Origin: RI-283 sp964487925
GTDB taxonomy: Bacteria > Pseudomonadota > Gammaproteobacteria > SZUA-140
Length of the DNA: 52,289 nt
Assembly (NCBI GenBank): GCA_964487925.1
Contig: CAZASZ010000006.1
Location: 1-52,289 of the forward strand
Direction: 5' to 3'
Positions 24,457 through 33,402 of the stretch are shown here, piece after piece (position 1 is the first letter of the stretch; every line of letters begins with the position of its first letter). The position numbers and the translations under genes are program-made. The notes beneath the pieces are model-generated. The model had not been told where the DNA came from. It saw nothing but the letters and a program-made list of their open reading frames with translations, and did no database searches.

Positions 24457-25809
24457 TCAGGCCGCAGATTGCTGCCCTGATATAACGGCGGCGATCCCGG
24501 CCGCAAGGCGCTTAACGAGTTGCGCATCGCTACCTTCAACCATGACGCGTATCAACGGTTCGGTACCTGATTCCCTGAGTAGTACGCGACCCTCATTACC
24601 CAGTTCCGACTCGGCGTCTTTAAGTGCCTCGGTGACCGCACTGGACTGGCGAAAGTCGAAACCGTTATTCAGGGGCACATTGATCATGTGTTGAGGAAAT
24701 TTTGTTACCCCCTGGCGCAACTCGTTGAGCGTACAGCCACTTTGAATCAGGGTCGCGAGCACCTGTAAAGCAGAAACAATCCCATCGCCCGTGGAGGTGC
24801 GATCGAGACAGATTATATGACCCGACGATTCGCCGCCCAGTAACCATTCGTTCGCTCTGAGTCTTTCCATTATGTAACGATCCCCGACGGAAACCCGCTC
24901 GAAGTCGATTCCAAGGCCGTTGAAGGCCAGTTCGAGGCCAAGATTCGACATCAGCGTACCAACCACGCCGCCGCCAAGTAGCCCTTGCTGCATACGGGAA
25001 CGTGCGATAATGAAAAGCAATTCGTCGCCGTCCACGACCTCGCCCTTATTATCCACCATGATGACGCGATCGCCGTCACCATCCAGCGCAATCCCGACGT
25101 CGGCGTGATGCTCAAGCACTGTTTTCTGTAACGTTTTGGTCGACGTGGCGCCACACTGCTCGTTAATGTTGAGCCCATCGGGCTGTGCGCCAATCCTGAT
25201 GACGTCGGCCCCAAGCTCGGTAAAGACGTCTGGCGCGACATGATAGGTGGCCCCGTTCGCACAATCGACAACGACACGCAATCCATGCAACGTCAAAGTG
25301 GACGGGATCGTACTCTTACAAAACTCGATATACCGTCCCGCAGCGTCAACGACCCGCTCGGCCTTGCCGAGAACTGCCGAATCAACCGTCACCAGCGGTT
25401 GGTCGAGCTCCGATTCAATGGCAGCCTCGATGTCATCCGGCAGTTTGCTCCCCTCAGCGGAGAAGAACTTGATGCCATTGTCGTAGTACGGGTTGTGCGA
25501 TGCGCTGATAACAATCCCTGCCTGGGCGCGCAAGGTCCGAGTCAGGTAGGCGATGGCGGGGGTAGGCATTGGCCCCAGCAACAGGATGTCTACACCCGCA
25601 GCAGAAAGACCCGCCTGCAGCGCGGATTCAAACATATATCCCGAAATGCGCGTGTCCTTACCAATGAGCACCTTGCGTCCGCCGTGAGACTCTTCTCCCG
25701 CTAGGACCCTACCGACCGCCCAACCTAGTTTCAGCACGAACTCGGGGGCAATAGGCGGCTCTCCGACTCGCCCACGAATGCCATCGGTCCCGAAATAGCG
25801 TCTACTCAT
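24457..25809 (-). CDS. glmM: Phosphoglucosamine mutase
   Basis: A 450-residue cytosolic enzyme that converts glucosamine-6-phosphate to glucosamine-1-phosphate for UDP-GlcNAc, peptidoglycan and LPS. It starts RRYFGTDGIRGRVGEPPI, has the phosphoserine loop GIVISASHNPYYDNGIKFF, the metal-binding loop DGDGDR, and the C-terminal phosphate-binding RESGTEPLIRVM. Two adjacent ATGs (25812, 25809) are possible; AGAGGG is better spaced for the second. The start overlaps the folP stop by 8 bases, so the two are translationally coupled. In E. coli secG follows; here prfB does. Confidence 0.96.
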   Translation of the reverse strand: MSRRYFGTDGIRGRVGEPPIAPEFVLKLGWAVGRVLAGEESHGGRKVLIGKDTRISGYMFESALQAGLSAAGVDILLLGPMPTPAIAYLTRTLRAQAGIVISASHNPYYDNGIKFFSAEGSKLPDDIEAAIESELDQPLVTVDSAVLGKAERVVDAAGRYIEFCKSTIPSTLTLHGLRVVVDCANGATYHVAPDVFTELGADVIRIGAQPDGLNINEQCGATSTKTLQKTVLEHHADVGIALDGDGDRVIMVDNKGEVVDGDELLFIIARSRMQQGLLGGGVVGTLMSNLGLELAFNGLGIDFERVSVGDRYIMERLRANEWLLGGESSGHIICLDRTSTGDGIVSALQVLATLIQSGCTLNELRQGVTKFPQHMINVPLNNGFDFRQSSAVTEALKDAESELGNEGRVLLRESGTEPLIRVMVEGSDAQLVKRLAAGIAAVISGQQSAA

Positions 25810-26614
25810 CATCTATCCCTCTAGTCTCAATAATCGCCTGACAGGTGCGAACAGCATCGACCGTGGCGCCCACATCATGAGCGCGGATCACAGTGACGCC
25901 CCGCTCCACCGCAAGGGTCGCCAATGCAACGCTGCCATACACGCGGCTTCCGACCTCATGCCCCAACATCGCACCGATCATCGCCTTGCGCGATACCCCA
26001 ATCAACACCGGAAATCCCAGGCTAACGAACCGCGGCAGATCCCTGAACAACTGGAGGTTATGCACCAGATCCTTGCCAAACCCAAATCCCGGATCGATCA
26101 ATATGCGGTTCTTAGATATACCTATTTCACTGCAAGCCTGTATCCGTTGCCTCAGGAAACCCAATACCTCGGCAGTCACATCGGCATAATGGACATCCTT
26201 CTGCATACTTCGCGGTTCTCCACGCATATGCATAAGACAAACCAAGGCGCCGGTGGCGGCAGCGGCATCAAGGGCCCCCGGCGCTCTGAGGGCGCGAACA
26301 TCGTTGATCATGCCGGCCCCGGCCGCAACAGCCTCCTTCATGACAATGGCCTTGCTGGTATCGATAGATAAAGCCACATCGAAATCCTGATGCAAGGCCT
26401 CGACCACTGGGATGACTCGCTCCAACTCCTCTTCCGCCGAGACCGGCCTAGCCCCTGGACGCGTGGACTCACCACCGATATCGATGATAGTGGCGCCTTC
26501 GTTCACCATCCGCTCCGCCTGTCTGCGCGCCGAATCCAGACTAAAAAAAACACCCCCGTCCGAGAAGGAATCAGGGGTGATATTGAGGATGCCCATGACC
26601 TGGGGGGTGGTCAT
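25802..26614 (-). CDS. folP: Dihydropteroate synthase
   Basis: A 270-residue TIM-barrel enzyme of folate synthesis that joins p-aminobenzoate to hydroxymethyl-dihydropterin diphosphate; it is the sulfonamide target. It has VMGILNITPDSFSDGG at the N terminus, then IIDIGGESTRPGA, INDVRAL and the pterin-site DPGFGFGKDLVHN. Compared with E. coli it lacks about 15 N-terminal residues before the first strand. TAGGA lies about 6-8 bases before the ATG. It lies between ftsH and glmM, as in E. coli. Confidence 0.96.
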   Translation of the reverse strand: MTTPQVMGILNITPDSFSDGGVFFSLDSARRQAERMVNEGATIIDIGGESTRPGARPVSAEEELERVIPVVEALHQDFDVALSIDTSKAIVMKEAVAAGAGMINDVRALRAPGALDAAAATGALVCLMHMRGEPRSMQKDVHYADVTAEVLGFLRQRIQACSEIGISKNRILIDPGFGFGKDLVHNLQLFRDLPRFVSLGFPVLIGVSRKAMIGAMLGHEVGSRVYGSVALATLAVERGVTVIRAHDVGATVDAVRTCQAIIETRGIDDE

Positions 26615-26673
26615 ATCAAGTCCTATCCAAACTGTCGCGCTTCAGTCAGTCACAATGAAACTGACCAACCACA

Positions 26674-28626
26674 CTAATGCTGACCGGCAGGGTCACCGAT
26701 GGGTTTGTCGGTATCCTTGTCGCCCTTGTCGGTCTCGGACGTGGCTTCGGACTCCGGTTCGACCTTGACCCCGCCCTCACCGGAACCACTACCGGTTGAC
26801 TGATCGGGATTCTGCCAATCACGAGGTGGCGGCACATCCTTGCCAGCCATAATGGCGTCGATCTGATGTGCGTCAATCGTCTCATATTTGATCAAAGTCT
26901 CAGCCATGAGATGGAGTTTGTCCTTATGCTCGGTCAATAGCTTGCGGGCGCGTTCATAATTTCTATCAACGATTACGCGCACCTCCTCGTCGATCGTATG
27001 GACCGTCTCGTCGGAAATGGTCTTGTGCTGCGTCACTGAGCGCCCAAGAAAGACCTCGCCCTCGTCCTCGCTGTAGGTCAACGGACCCAGCCGTTCGGAA
27101 AGCCCCCACTTCGTAACCATGCTGCGGGCAATTTCAGTGGCTCGCTGGATGTCATTAGATGCACCGGTGGTAACGGCATCTGCACCAAAGATCAATTCCT
27201 CCGCGATACGTCCCCCGAACATACTAGAGATCTGACTCTCCAGACGCTGGCGGCTATAACTATGGCGGTCTTCCTCTGGCAGAAACATCGTCACGCCGAG
27301 CGCTCTGCCGCGCGGGATGATCGTCACCTTGTGCACGGGATCGTGTGACGGCACGAGGCGACCCACGATCGCATGACCGGACTCATGATAGGCAGTCAAG
27401 CTTTTCTCTTCTTCACTCATGACCATGGAACGACGTTCCGCGCCCATCATGACCTTGTCCTTGGCCTTTTCGAGATCGGCCATATCGACCACACGCTTGT
27501 TGCTGCGGGCCGCAAACAGGGCCGCTTCGTTGATCAGGTTGGCCAGGTCGGCGCCGGAGAAGCCCGGCGTGCCGCGTGCGATGATCGCCGGTTCTACGTT
27601 ATCTCCCATCGGGACCTTGCGCATATGGACCCGAAGGATCTGTTCACGGCCACGGATATCCGGAAGAGGCACGACGACCTGCCGATCGAAACGGCCCGGA
27701 CGCAGGAGCGCCGGATCCAGCACATCGGGGCGGTTGGTCGCGGCGATTACGATTACGCCTTCACTGCCCTCAAAACCGTCCATCTCGACAAGGAGCTGGT
27801 TCAGGGTCTGCTCACGTTCATCGTGACCACCACCGAGACCGGCGCCACGGTGACGGCCGACGGCATCGATCTCGTCGATAAAGATGATACAAGGCGCATG
27901 CTTCTTGGCCTGTTCGAACATATCACGGACACGGGCTGCGCCTACGCCGACGAACATCTCTACAAAGTCTGAACCGGAAATCGTGAAAAAGGGGACCTTT
28001 GCCTCGCCAGCGATGGCCTTTGCGAGCAACGTTTTACCCGTCCCGGGCGATCCGACCATCAGGACACCACGCGGGATCTTACCGCCCAACTTCTGAAATT
28101 TGCTCGGGTCACGCAGAAATTCGACCAGCTCGCTGACCTCTTCCTTGGCCTCCTCCACGCCGGCAACATCCTGAAAAGTGATCTTGACCTGATCCTCGTT
28201 GAGGAGACGCGCACGGCTACGGCCAAAGGACATCGCACCGCGACCACCGCCGCCACCCTGCATCTGCCGCATGAAGAAGATCCATACCCCGATCAACAAC
28301 AACATCGGGAACCACGAGATAAAAATCTGCATCAGGACACTCTGCTGCTCTTGCGGCCGGGCCTGAATGATCACGCCATTGTTCAGAAGGTCTCCTACCA
28401 GTCCGGGATCTCCGGGGCTGTAGGTTGTGAATTTGTCGCCTGCCTGAGTCGTGCCCTGAATCGTGCGATCACTAATAACCACCTCGCGAACATCTCCATG
28501 TTTGACGCTGGAAATGAATTGAGAATATGAAAGCTGGTGCGACGAAACTTGAGGCGGACTAAAATTATTGAAGACGGAGATCAGGACTACAGCGATGACC
28601 ACCCATAAGATGATGTTTTTTGCCAT
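26674..28626 (-). CDS. ftsH: ATP-dependent zinc metalloprotease FtsH
   Basis: A 650-residue inner-membrane hexameric AAA+ protease that degrades membrane proteins and short-lived regulators such as LpxC and RpoH. TM1 spans about 4-22, a periplasmic domain about 23-98, and TM2 about 99-119. Walker A is GSPGTGKT at 192-199, Walker B is IIFIDEID, and the zinc motif HESGH is at 414-418. The C-terminal tail is long, acidic and Gly/Ser/Thr-rich. The ATG at 28626 begins MAKNIILWVV as in the family; an upstream start would add 25 residues without support, although the ribosome-binding site at 28626 is weak. It lies in the rlmE-ftsH-folP-glmM cluster. Confidence 0.97.
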   Translation of the reverse strand: MAKNIILWVVIAVVLISVFNNFSPPQVSSHQLSYSQFISSVKHGDVREVVISDRTIQGTTQAGDKFTTYSPGDPGLVGDLLNNGVIIQARPQEQQSVLMQIFISWFPMLLLIGVWIFFMRQMQGGGGGRGAMSFGRSRARLLNEDQVKITFQDVAGVEEAKEEVSELVEFLRDPSKFQKLGGKIPRGVLMVGSPGTGKTLLAKAIAGEAKVPFFTISGSDFVEMFVGVGAARVRDMFEQAKKHAPCIIFIDEIDAVGRHRGAGLGGGHDEREQTLNQLLVEMDGFEGSEGVIVIAATNRPDVLDPALLRPGRFDRQVVVPLPDIRGREQILRVHMRKVPMGDNVEPAIIARGTPGFSGADLANLINEAALFAARSNKRVVDMADLEKAKDKVMMGAERRSMVMSEEEKSLTAYHESGHAIVGRLVPSHDPVHKVTIIPRGRALGVTMFLPEEDRHSYSRQRLESQISSMFGGRIAEELIFGADAVTTGASNDIQRATEIARSMVTKWGLSERLGPLTYSEDEGEVFLGRSVTQHKTISDETVHTIDEEVRVIVDRNYERARKLLTEHKDKLHLMAETLIKYETIDAHQIDAIMAGKDVPPPRDWQNPDQSTGSGSGEGGVKVEPESEATSETDKGDKDTDKPIGDPAGQH

Positions 28627-28728
28627 GTCGTTCAAATCGAAACCCTCTATAAGTGGTCCACCGGACCCAGGTATTTTCCATGCCGTGTATCGAAGCGGCA
28701 CGGTCAGTAGAATCTTATCGGTAATTGG

Positions 28729-29355
28729 TCAGTTTTGCGAAATCATGTCTCTCGAGAGGGCATAGACCTCCCGTGATCGTGGCCTCGACGCCTTGGGTTT
28801 TCTCACAGTCACCCGTTTGAAATGTTGCCTCAAGAGGCGAATGTAGTCATCCGAACCCTGGCCTTGAAACACCTTGACCAAGAAATTGCCTCCCGGATTC
28901 AATACCTTCAAGGCTAAGTCGAGCGCCAGTTCCGCCAAAAACATCGATCGAGGCTGGTCCATGGCGGCTACACCACTGATATTGGGGGCCATATCGGAGA
29001 TTACAAGGTCTGCCTTGCCTTCCCCGAGTGCCTCCAGTATCTGATCTACGACCTCCTGTTCACGAAAATCGCCTTGCAGCATCTGAACGCCAGGCAGGGG
29101 ATCCATCGGCAGTATGTCCGTCGCAATAATCCGGCCGTTGCCTTGAAGTTGGCTCGCCGCAACCTGAGACCACCCCCCCGGAGCGGCGCCCAGATCTATG
29201 ACGGTCATGCCCTGCTTGAAAAGCCGGTCACGCTGATCGATCTCCAGCAGCTTATAAACCGCACGTGAACGGTAGCCCTCCTTCCGGGCCCGTTTGACAT
29301 AATCATCGTTGTGGTGCTCTTCTAGCCAACGCCGCTTGCTCTTATGGGATGTCAT
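28729..29355 (-). CDS. rlmE: 23S rRNA (uridine-2'-O-)-methyltransferase RlmE
   Basis: A 208-residue SAM-dependent methyltransferase (FtsJ/RrmJ) that modifies U2552 in the A loop of 23S rRNA; E. coli RlmE has 209 residues. The SAM-binding motif VIDLGAAPGGWSQVA is clear, and the K-D-K-E tetrad is visible in YKLLEID, DLVISDMAPN, NFLVKVFQG and REVYAL. The ATG at 29355 (MTSHKSKRRW) has AGGTG 6 bases upstream; a further upstream start would overlap the divergent yhbY start. It heads the ftsH cluster and diverges from yhbY across 43 bases. Confidence 0.95.
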   Translation of the reverse strand: MTSHKSKRRWLEEHHNDDYVKRARKEGYRSRAVYKLLEIDQRDRLFKQGMTVIDLGAAPGGWSQVAASQLQGNGRIIATDILPMDPLPGVQMLQGDFREQEVVDQILEALGEGKADLVISDMAPNISGVAAMDQPRSMFLAELALDLALKVLNPGGNFLVKVFQGQGSDDYIRLLRQHFKRVTVRKPKASRPRSREVYALSRDMISQN

Positions 29356-29398
29356 TTCACACCTACGCAGCCCAATCAGATTGATGTATGATTCGCCG

Positions 29399-29686
29399 AT
29401 GACACTCGAACCCACTCAAAAAAAACAACTCAGAGCGCTTGCCCACAAGCTTAAACCCGTCGTAATCGTTGGCTCCGCCAGCCTCACTCCGGGGGTGATA
29501 GACGAGATCGACCGATCTCTTGAGCATCACGAGCTCCTCAAGGTGCGCGTTAACGCCAGCGACCGAAAGACTCGATCCGATATGGCTTCGCAGATTTGCA
29601 AAGAGACCCACAGCGAACTTGTGCAGGTCGTCGGCCACGTTGTGACCTTGTTCCGAAAAGGCAAATCGTCCCGCTCAGTCGGCTAG
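29399..29686 (+). CDS. yhbY: YhbY family RNA-binding protein (CRM domain)
   Basis: A 95-residue single-CRM-domain protein associated with pre-50S ribosomes. The start MTLEPTQKKQLRALAHKLKP and the segment IDRSLEHHELLKVRV match the family well. The RNA-facing loop, GSNG in E. coli, reads GSAS here, so the second Gly of the GxxG-type loop is replaced by Ser. It diverges from rlmE and converges with greA; its last 12 bases overlap the 3' end of greA. Confidence 0.92.
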   Translation: MTLEPTQKKQLRALAHKLKPVVIVGSASLTPGVIDEIDRSLEHHELLKVRVNASDRKTRSDMASQICKETHSELVQVVGHVVTLFRKGKSSRSVG

Positions 29687-30157
29687 ATATCGGACGGCCA
29701 CAATCTCATACTCACGCATGCCTCCGGGCGCGTCGAAAGTAATCTCGTCTCCCTCCTCCTTGCCAATCAAGGCGCGTGCAATCGGCGAATTTACCGATAT
29801 CTTGCCCAGTTTAATGTCGGCCTCGAGATCTCCGACGACCTGATAGGCGACGACCTCATCCGTTTCGATGTTCAACAACTCCACCGTTGCGCCGAAGACC
29901 ACCTTCCCCCCTGCATTGAGCGTCGTGACATCAATAATCTCCGCCAGCGATAGCTTGCTTTCGAGTTCGTTAATCCGACCCTCAATAAAGCTCTGTTGCT
30001 CTCGCGCGGCATGGTATTCAGCATTCTCCTTGAGATCGCCATGTTCCCGTGCCTCCGATATCGCAGAGATGACCGCCGGTCGTTTGACGTTCTTAAGTTC
30101 CTGTAACTCCGCTTGCAGGCGCTTGGCGCCGGGAGCGGTCATTGGTATCTTCTGCAT
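29675..30157 (-). CDS. greA: Transcription elongation factor GreA
   Basis: A 160-residue factor that inserts its coiled coil into the RNA polymerase secondary channel and stimulates cleavage of backtracked RNA. The N-terminal coiled coil with the functional acidic tip (EHGDLKENAEYHAAREQQ) is intact, and the C-terminal FKBP-like domain includes SPIARALIGKEEGDEI. Length is near the usual 158. It starts 2 bases after the carB stop, so it is part of carA-carB-greA. Confidence 0.96.
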   Translation of the reverse strand: MQKIPMTAPGAKRLQAELQELKNVKRPAVISAISEAREHGDLKENAEYHAAREQQSFIEGRINELESKLSLAEIIDVTTLNAGGKVVFGATVELLNIETDEVVAYQVVGDLEADIKLGKISVNSPIARALIGKEEGDEITFDAPGGMREYEIVAVRYLAD

Positions 30158-30159
30158 CG

Positions 30160-33100
30160 TTATGACATCCCCTTGTGCAGATCCTGAAGGCTATTGACCT
30201 CAATATCGTCTTCACAGGCCATCGCCATACACATAGCCCTCGCGCCTGCAGCCGTGGTTGTATAGGTCACTTTGTGTTGCAGGGCCGCGCGCCGGATTGC
30301 CCCGGAATCAGCTATGGCCTTACGACCTTCGGTTGTATTAATGATTAGATGAATATCGCCGTTCTTGATCATGTCGACTATGTGCGGACGCCCTTCACCA
30401 ACCTTGTAGACACTCTCGCACGAAACGCCGGCTTCGCTCAAAGCAACTGCGGTTCCTCGCGTAGCCACTATCTCAAAACCCAGGCGAATCAGTGACCGTC
30501 CCACCTCAACAACTTTACCCTTATCTGCATCCCGAACGCTAAGAAAGGCCTTGCCTCCGGCGGACAGATGAATACCGGCTTCCCTCTGTGACTTGGCAAA
30601 CGCCTCTGCGAAACTGCGACCAATCCCCATAACTTCGCCCGTCGACTTCATCTCCGGGCCGAGGATTGTATCTACTCCAGGGAACTTGGTAAATGGGAAC
30701 ACAGCCTCTTTTACCGATACGAATTGGGGAGAGATTTCACCACTAATACCCTGTTCTGGAAGCGTTTTCCCCGCCATGCAACGCGCGCCAACTGCAGCCA
30801 AAGGCCTGCCTGTAGCCTTAGATACGAAAGGCACGGTGCGCGAAGCCCTAGGATTGACTTCCAGCACATAGATCGAATCCCCCTGAATGGCAAACTGGAC
30901 ATTCATGAGACCGACTACCTTAAGTTCCAGCGCCATCGCCACGACTTGCTCGCGCAATCGTTCGATAAGCCCATCCCCCAAGCTGTAGGGAGGCAGGGAA
31001 CAAGCCGAGTCTCCGGAGTGAACCCCAGCCTGCTCGATATGCTCCATGACTCCACCCAGGATCACCGTGCAGCCATCACTGACTGCATCGACGTCAACCT
31101 CGATCGCGTCATCGAGAAAGCGGTCCAGCAACACCGGGGCATCTGGAGTGACATTCACCGCAGTGCGCATGTATTGTTCGAGCTCCCGTTCATTGTGGAC
31201 GATCTCCATGGCGCGCCCGCCCAGCACGTAGGATGGGCGCACCACGAGTGGGTAGCCAATTTCGCGGGCGAGCACGATGGCGGTATCCGTATCCCGCGCA
31301 ATTCGGTTAGGCGGCTGCCGAAGACCCAGGCGTTCGATCATGGCCTGGAAACGCTCACGGTCTTCGGCTAGGTCAATAGCATCCGGCGAGGTGCCAATAA
31401 TCGGTGTGCCGGCAGCCTCCAGGGCGCGCGCAAGATTCAACGGCGTCTGCCCGCCATACTGCACGATCACGCCCCAGGGGTTTTCAACGTGGATAATCTC
31501 GAGCACGTCCTCAAGCGTCAACGGTTCGAAATATAGCCGGTCCGAGATATCAAAATCCGTCGATACCGTCTCCGGATTGCAGTTGACCATAATCGTCTCA
31601 TAACTGTCCTCACGCATGGCCATGGCCGCATGAACACAACAGTAGTCAAACTCGATCCCCTGGCCGATTCGATTCGGGCCGCCACCCAGCACCATGATCT
31701 TGCGACGATCCGTCGGCTCGGACTCACATTGCGCTTCATAGCTCGAATACAGATAGGCAGTGCTGGTGGAAAATTCTGCTGCGCAGGTATCAACGCGTTT
31801 AAAGACAGGCCGGATGCCCATGGCCCAGCGCGCCTCGCGCACGGCTTGTTCCGAGACCGTCAACAGCTTCGCCAAACGGCGATCGGAAAACCCCTTACGT
31901 TTGAGTCCACGCATCGAATCTGCGTCAAGCGTGGTCAAGGAACCACTGCGGACCTGCTCTTCGGTCGCAATAAGGTCCTGTATCTGAGCCAGAAACCACG
32001 GATCGATACGCGTAATCTCATGAATCTGATCAGATGTCATGCCCGTGCGAAAGGCATCCGCGACATACCAAAGCCGGTTGGGCCCGGGAAAACGCAGTTC
32101 TTCGATCAAATCATCTTCGGCAGAAGCGGATTCACGATCAAGGATCTCGTCCAGCCCATCCACTCCGGTCTCAAGCCCCCGCAGGGTCTTTTGTAGTGAC
32201 TCCTGAAAGGTCCTGCCGATCGCCATAACCTCGCCGACAGACTTCATTTGAGTACTCAGCCTGGCATCGGCTTGAGGAAATTTTTCGAATGCGAAGCGTG
32301 GCACCTTGGTCACCACATAATCGATCGTGGGCTCAAAAGAGGCCGGGGTGGCGCCACCAGTGATTTCATTGGCCAACTCGTCCAGACGGTAACCTATGGC
32401 CAATTTGGCGGCGATCCGAGCGATCGGAAACCCGGTGGCCTTCGACGCCAGCGCGGAGGACCGCGACACCCTGGGGTTCATTTCAATAATGATGCAGCGG
32501 CCGTCCGCGGGATTGATAGCAAACTGCACATTGGACCCGCCTGTATCGACGCCAATCTTTCTAAGCACCGCGATCGAGGCGTCCCGAAGACGCTGATATT
32601 CCTTATCCGTGAGCGTTAATGCCGGGGCGATCGTAATCGAGTCACCCGTATGGATACCCATGGGATCAAGGTTTTCGATGGAACAAATAATGATGCAATT
32701 GTCCGCTGTATCGCGAACCACCTCCATCTCGAACTCTTTCCATCCCAGCAGGGACTCTTCAATAAGCAGTTCGTTGGTCGGCGAAAGATCTAGCCCACGC
32801 TTGCAGATCTCGATGAACTCTTCTTTGTTGTATGCAATGCCGCCGCCACTACCGCCCAGCGTGAACGACGGACGAATGATCGTCGGAAATCCTACCTGAA
32901 CCTGAACCTGAAAGGCCTCTTCCAAGCTATGGGCGATTGCCGCGCGCGCTGACGAAAGTCCAATTTCGTTCATGGCCTTGCGAAAACGATCGCGATCCTC
33001 AGCCATGTCGATGGCATCCTTGGATGCCCCGATCAGTTCAACGCCAAACTGCTCAAGGACTCCTTCACGATCCAGATCCAACGCACAGTTCAATGCCGTT

Positions 33101-33378
33101 TGCCCGCCCATGGTCGGCAGCAAGGCATCCGGGCGCTCCTTTTTTATGACCTGGGCTACCGTTCGCCTATCCACACTTTCGACGTAGGTCGCATCGGCAA
33201 GGCCTGGATCGGTCATGATCGTCGCAGGATTCGAGTTCACGAGGATCACCCTGATCCCCTCTTCCTTCAGGGCCTGGCATGCCTGGGTCCCGGAATAATC
33301 AAACTCGCAAGCCTGACCGATCACAATCGGACCGGCCCCTAGAATCAGGACACTCTTTATATCGGTTCTTTTGGGCAT
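30160..33378 (-). CDS. carB: Carbamoyl-phosphate synthase large chain
   Basis: A 1072-residue subunit that makes carbamoyl phosphate from bicarbonate, ammonia and two ATP, for pyrimidines and arginine. It shows two homologous halves: an N-terminal carboxyphosphate half opening with SVLILGAGPIVIGQACEFDY and a second half opening with IMVLGGGPNRIGQGIEFDY, each with an ATP-grasp domain (EMNPRVSRSSALASKATG and EVNPRASRTVPFVSKATG). The C-terminal regulatory (MGS-like) domain covers about 940-1072. The ribosome-binding site is weak. It lies 24 bases after carA. Confidence 0.97.
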   Translation of the reverse strand: MPKRTDIKSVLILGAGPIVIGQACEFDYSGTQACQALKEEGIRVILVNSNPATIMTDPGLADATYVESVDRRTVAQVIKKERPDALLPTMGGQTALNCALDLDREGVLEQFGVELIGASKDAIDMAEDRDRFRKAMNEIGLSSARAAIAHSLEEAFQVQVQVGFPTIIRPSFTLGGSGGGIAYNKEEFIEICKRGLDLSPTNELLIEESLLGWKEFEMEVVRDTADNCIIICSIENLDPMGIHTGDSITIAPALTLTDKEYQRLRDASIAVLRKIGVDTGGSNVQFAINPADGRCIIIEMNPRVSRSSALASKATGFPIARIAAKLAIGYRLDELANEITGGATPASFEPTIDYVVTKVPRFAFEKFPQADARLSTQMKSVGEVMAIGRTFQESLQKTLRGLETGVDGLDEILDRESASAEDDLIEELRFPGPNRLWYVADAFRTGMTSDQIHEITRIDPWFLAQIQDLIATEEQVRSGSLTTLDADSMRGLKRKGFSDRRLAKLLTVSEQAVREARWAMGIRPVFKRVDTCAAEFSTSTAYLYSSYEAQCESEPTDRRKIMVLGGGPNRIGQGIEFDYCCVHAAMAMREDSYETIMVNCNPETVSTDFDISDRLYFEPLTLEDVLEIIHVENPWGVIVQYGGQTPLNLARALEAAGTPIIGTSPDAIDLAEDRERFQAMIERLGLRQPPNRIARDTDTAIVLAREIGYPLVVRPSYVLGGRAMEIVHNERELEQYMRTAVNVTPDAPVLLDRFLDDAIEVDVDAVSDGCTVILGGVMEHIEQAGVHSGDSACSLPPYSLGDGLIERLREQVVAMALELKVVGLMNVQFAIQGDSIYVLEVNPRASRTVPFVSKATGRPLAAVGARCMAGKTLPEQGISGEISPQFVSVKEAVFPFTKFPGVDTILGPEMKSTGEVMGIGRSFAEAFAKSQREAGIHLSAGGKAFLSVRDADKGKVVEVGRSLIRLGFEIVATRGTAVALSEAGVSCESVYKVGEGRPHIVDMIKNGDIHLIINTTEGRKAIADSGAIRRAALQHKVTYTTTAAGARAMCMAMACEDDIEVNSLQDLHKGMS

Positions 33379-33402
33379 CTAATAGTTACTTAAAAGATTG
33401 GG

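Noticed and set aside
29675..29686. 12-base overlap of yhbY and greA 3' ends as a sign of a wrong call
   Set aside because: Both proteins have family-typical lengths and C termini, so the convergent overlap is real.
30731..31371. Plus-strand frame of over 200 codons opposite carB
   Set aside because: It is antisense to a conserved carbamoyl-phosphate synthase domain and has no recognisable features.
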